A stretch of DNA of 7,181 nucleotides, from NCBI GenBank assembly GCA_026785745.1, contig JAJAZO010000300.1, positions 1 to 7,181 on the forward strand. The letters run 5' to 3'. The translations under genes and the position numbers were made by a program. The notes beneath the pieces were generated by a model. The model was not told the DNA's origin. It did no database searches and saw only the letters and a list, made by a program, of their open reading frames with translations. The stretch is from Chitinophagaceae bacterium (GTDB taxonomy: Bacteria > Bacteroidota > Bacteroidia > Chitinophagales > Chitinophagaceae). This document shows positions 6,300 to 7,181 of this stretch, piece after piece (the first letter of the stretch is position 1; each line of letters starts with the position of its first letter).

Positions 6300-6328
6300 T
6301 CTGTTAAGGTTTAACGGCGGGTAACAGA
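6300..6328 (-). promoter_or_regulatory. possible leader hairpin just before the L,D-transpeptidase-like gene
   Basis: In the minus-strand mRNA, TCTGTTA and TAACAGA (7-nt arms, 15-nt loop) form an inverted repeat ending five A residues before the ATG. A second, smaller hairpin, GTTAA-ACC-TTAAC, shares the right arm, so the two could not form together. Either would sit over the ribosome landing site. The stems are short and A+T-rich, so this may be chance. Confidence 0.28.
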
Positions 6329-6426
6329 TATTATTTCAACATTTCTGCTAAACTATTAATAAAGATACAAATGAAACGTCAAAATTTTTCAACATACAGA
6401 GGCAAATGGGGATACTGTCTTTATAA

Positions 6427-6475
6427 CTGGTGTTTTACCTTAGAATTTACCCTTTGCTGGTGTTAAAGCTACCAG
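6427..6475. repeat. CTGGTGTT direct repeats with an ACCAG arm in the pdxJ upstream region
   Basis: CTGGTGTT occurs at 6427-6434 and 6457-6464, exactly 30 nt apart. The CTGGT of either copy can pair with ACCAG at 6471-6475. The site is in the 225-nt divergent spacer between the transpeptidase-like gene and pdxJ (6295-6519), in which I find no gene. It could be an operator, but the repeat is short. Confidence 0.2.
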
Positions 6476-6507
6476 TCGGCCATACATGGAAAGACCTATA
6501 GGAATTG

Positions 6508-6515
6508 TATTTTTG
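6508..6515 (+). promoter_or_regulatory. -7-like element directly before the pdxJ start
   Basis: TATTTTTG matches TAnnTTTG exactly but ends only 4 nt before the pdxJ ATG (6520). If active, transcription would begin at or next to the start codon, giving a leaderless message. No good TTG (-33) is visible at normal spacing, so chance in a T-rich stretch is possible. Confidence 0.3.
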
Positions 6516-6519
6516 TTAC

Positions 6520-7181
6520 ATGACAAAACTCTCCGTCAACATAAACAAGATTGCTACGCTGCGTAATTCAAGAGGCGGTGATAATCCCAATGTGGTAAAA
6601 GCTGCGATAGATGTGCAACGTTTCGGTGCCGATGGAGTAACGGTACACCCCCGCCCGGATGAACGGCATATCCGCTACGAAGATGTGCGGCAGATAAAAA
6701 ACATAATTACTACTGAATTTAATATTGAAGGCAACTGCACCGAACAAAAATTTGTTGACCTGGTATTAGAAACAAAACCCACACAGGTAACATTGGTGCC
6801 GGATACACTCGGGCAACTAACCAGCGACCACGGCTGGGATACGATAACCAATAAAGATTACCTGAAAGACATTATCTCCGTTTTTAAAAAGGCAGGCATC
6901 CGTGTCAGCATTTTTGTTGATCCGGATATTAAAATGGTAGAAGGTGCTGCTGCTACCGGAACAGACAGGATTGAATTATATACGGAAGGCTACGCAAAAG
7001 AGTTCGGAGCCGGGAGCCGGGAGTCGGGAGTGGAACCCTATGTTGCTGCTGCTCTCAAAGCAAAAGAGCTGGGGCTTGGCATTAATGCCGGTCATGACCT
7101 TGATATGCACAACTTAAAATTTTTCAAGCAACAGATACCTTTTCTGGATGAAGTGAGTATTGGCCATGCTCTTATTTGTGA
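6520..7181 (+). CDS. pdxJ: pyridoxine 5'-phosphate synthase (3' end beyond the window)
   Basis: 220 codons are visible of an expected 235-245. PdxJ condenses 3-amino-2-oxopropyl phosphate with 1-deoxyxylulose 5-phosphate to make pyridoxine 5'-phosphate, the ring-closing step of the DXP-dependent vitamin B6 pathway, in the cytoplasm. The TIM-barrel motifs are clear: LSVNINKIATLRNSRGG (4-20), ADGVTVHPRPDERHIRYEDV (37-56), FNIEGNCTEQ (67-76), VTLVPDTLGQLTSDHGWD (90-107), GLGINAGHDL (185-194) and EVSIGHALI (211-219). Likely active-site residues are His43, Arg45, His50, Glu70, His192 and Gly215-His216. The start at 6520 is supported because MTKLSVNIN matches the normal N-terminus. Residues 162-171 (FGAGSRESGV) are encoded by a 7-nt tandem repeat in a variable loop before the conserved PYVAA helix. 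The gene is divergent from the transpeptidase-like gene. Confidence 0.95.
   Translation, partial: MTKLSVNINKIATLRNSRGGDNPNVVKAAIDVQRFGADGVTVHPRPDERHIRYEDVRQIKNIITTEFNIEGNCTEQKFVDLVLETKPTQVTLVPDTLGQLTSDHGWDTITNKDYLKDIISVFKKAGIRVSIFVDPDIKMVEGAAATGTDRIELYTEGYAKEFGAGSRESGVEPYVAAALKAKELGLGINAGHDLDMHNLKFFKQQIPFLDEVSIGHALIC
7005..7032 (+). repeat. 7-nt tandem repeat (GGGAGYC units) inside pdxJ
   Basis: Four consecutive 7-nt units read CGGAGCC, GGGAGCC, GGGAGTC and GGGAGTG. They are far more G+C-rich than the surrounding gene. They are translated in frame as FGAGSRESGV (residues 162-171 of PdxJ). Three units equal 21 nt, so gain or loss of three keeps the frame. From memory, GGGAGTC tandems are seen between genes in some Bacteroidota; here the tract is within a gene. 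Confidence 0.7.

Noticed and set aside
6368..6375. TTCATTTG on the minus strand as a promoter for the transpeptidase-like gene
   Set aside because: It has one mismatch to the -7 consensus and no TTG at normal spacing, too weak to list as a feature.
6295..6519. A small gene in the divergent spacer
   Set aside because: I found no open frame with a plausible start and coding character; only short repeats and weak promoter-like boxes are present.

Overview
The window looks like an ordinary chromosomal segment of a Bacteroidota bacterium, most likely in or near the Chitinophagaceae. Pointers to this are moderate-to-low G+C, no Shine-Dalgarno-like sequences before most starts, several matches to the Bacteroidota -7 promoter element TAnnTTTG, an L,D-transpeptidase-fold protein fused to a TonB C-terminal domain, and short intergenic palindromes of a kind I recall as frequent in this phylum. 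The family-level placement is inference. I see no phage, transposon, CRISPR, tRNA or rRNA.

Layout. The window opens with the 3' end of folC (+). It converges on a tight three-gene minus-strand cluster, in transcription order: FKBP-type peptidyl-prolyl isomerase, YfiT/DinB-type metal-dependent (bacillithiol) transferase, NUDIX hydrolase. The gaps are 10 and 9 nt, so this is almost certainly one operon. Two same-orientation copies of a CCCCTAAAGGGG-type element bracket it, and one of them supplies the folC stop codon. A 193-nt gap (1738-1930) holds one of these copies, a candidate promoter and a second palindrome family. Next on the minus strand come fbp (class I fructose-1,6-bisphosphatase) and, 16 nt downstream, an ABC-2-type ATPase with no permease in view. 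A 130-nt divergent spacer separates fbp from a monofunctional aspartate kinase (+). That gene converges, with only 3 nt between stop codons, on a minus-strand YafK/DpaA-like L,D-transpeptidase-fold protein with a TonB C-terminal domain. A 225-nt divergent spacer then leads to pdxJ (+), which runs off the right edge lacking only its last part.

How the genes relate. They are mostly core metabolism and housekeeping: folate polyglutamylation, thiol/NUDIX clean-up and protein folding, gluconeogenesis, entry to aspartate-family amino acids and diaminopimelate, cell-wall editing, and pyridoxal phosphate synthesis. I do not see a single shared pathway or an undescribed multi-gene system. The points most worth a second look are the DpaA-like/TonB fusion, the 7-nt tandem repeat read through in frame inside pdxJ, the -7-like box four bases before the pdxJ start, and the bracketing palindromic repeats.
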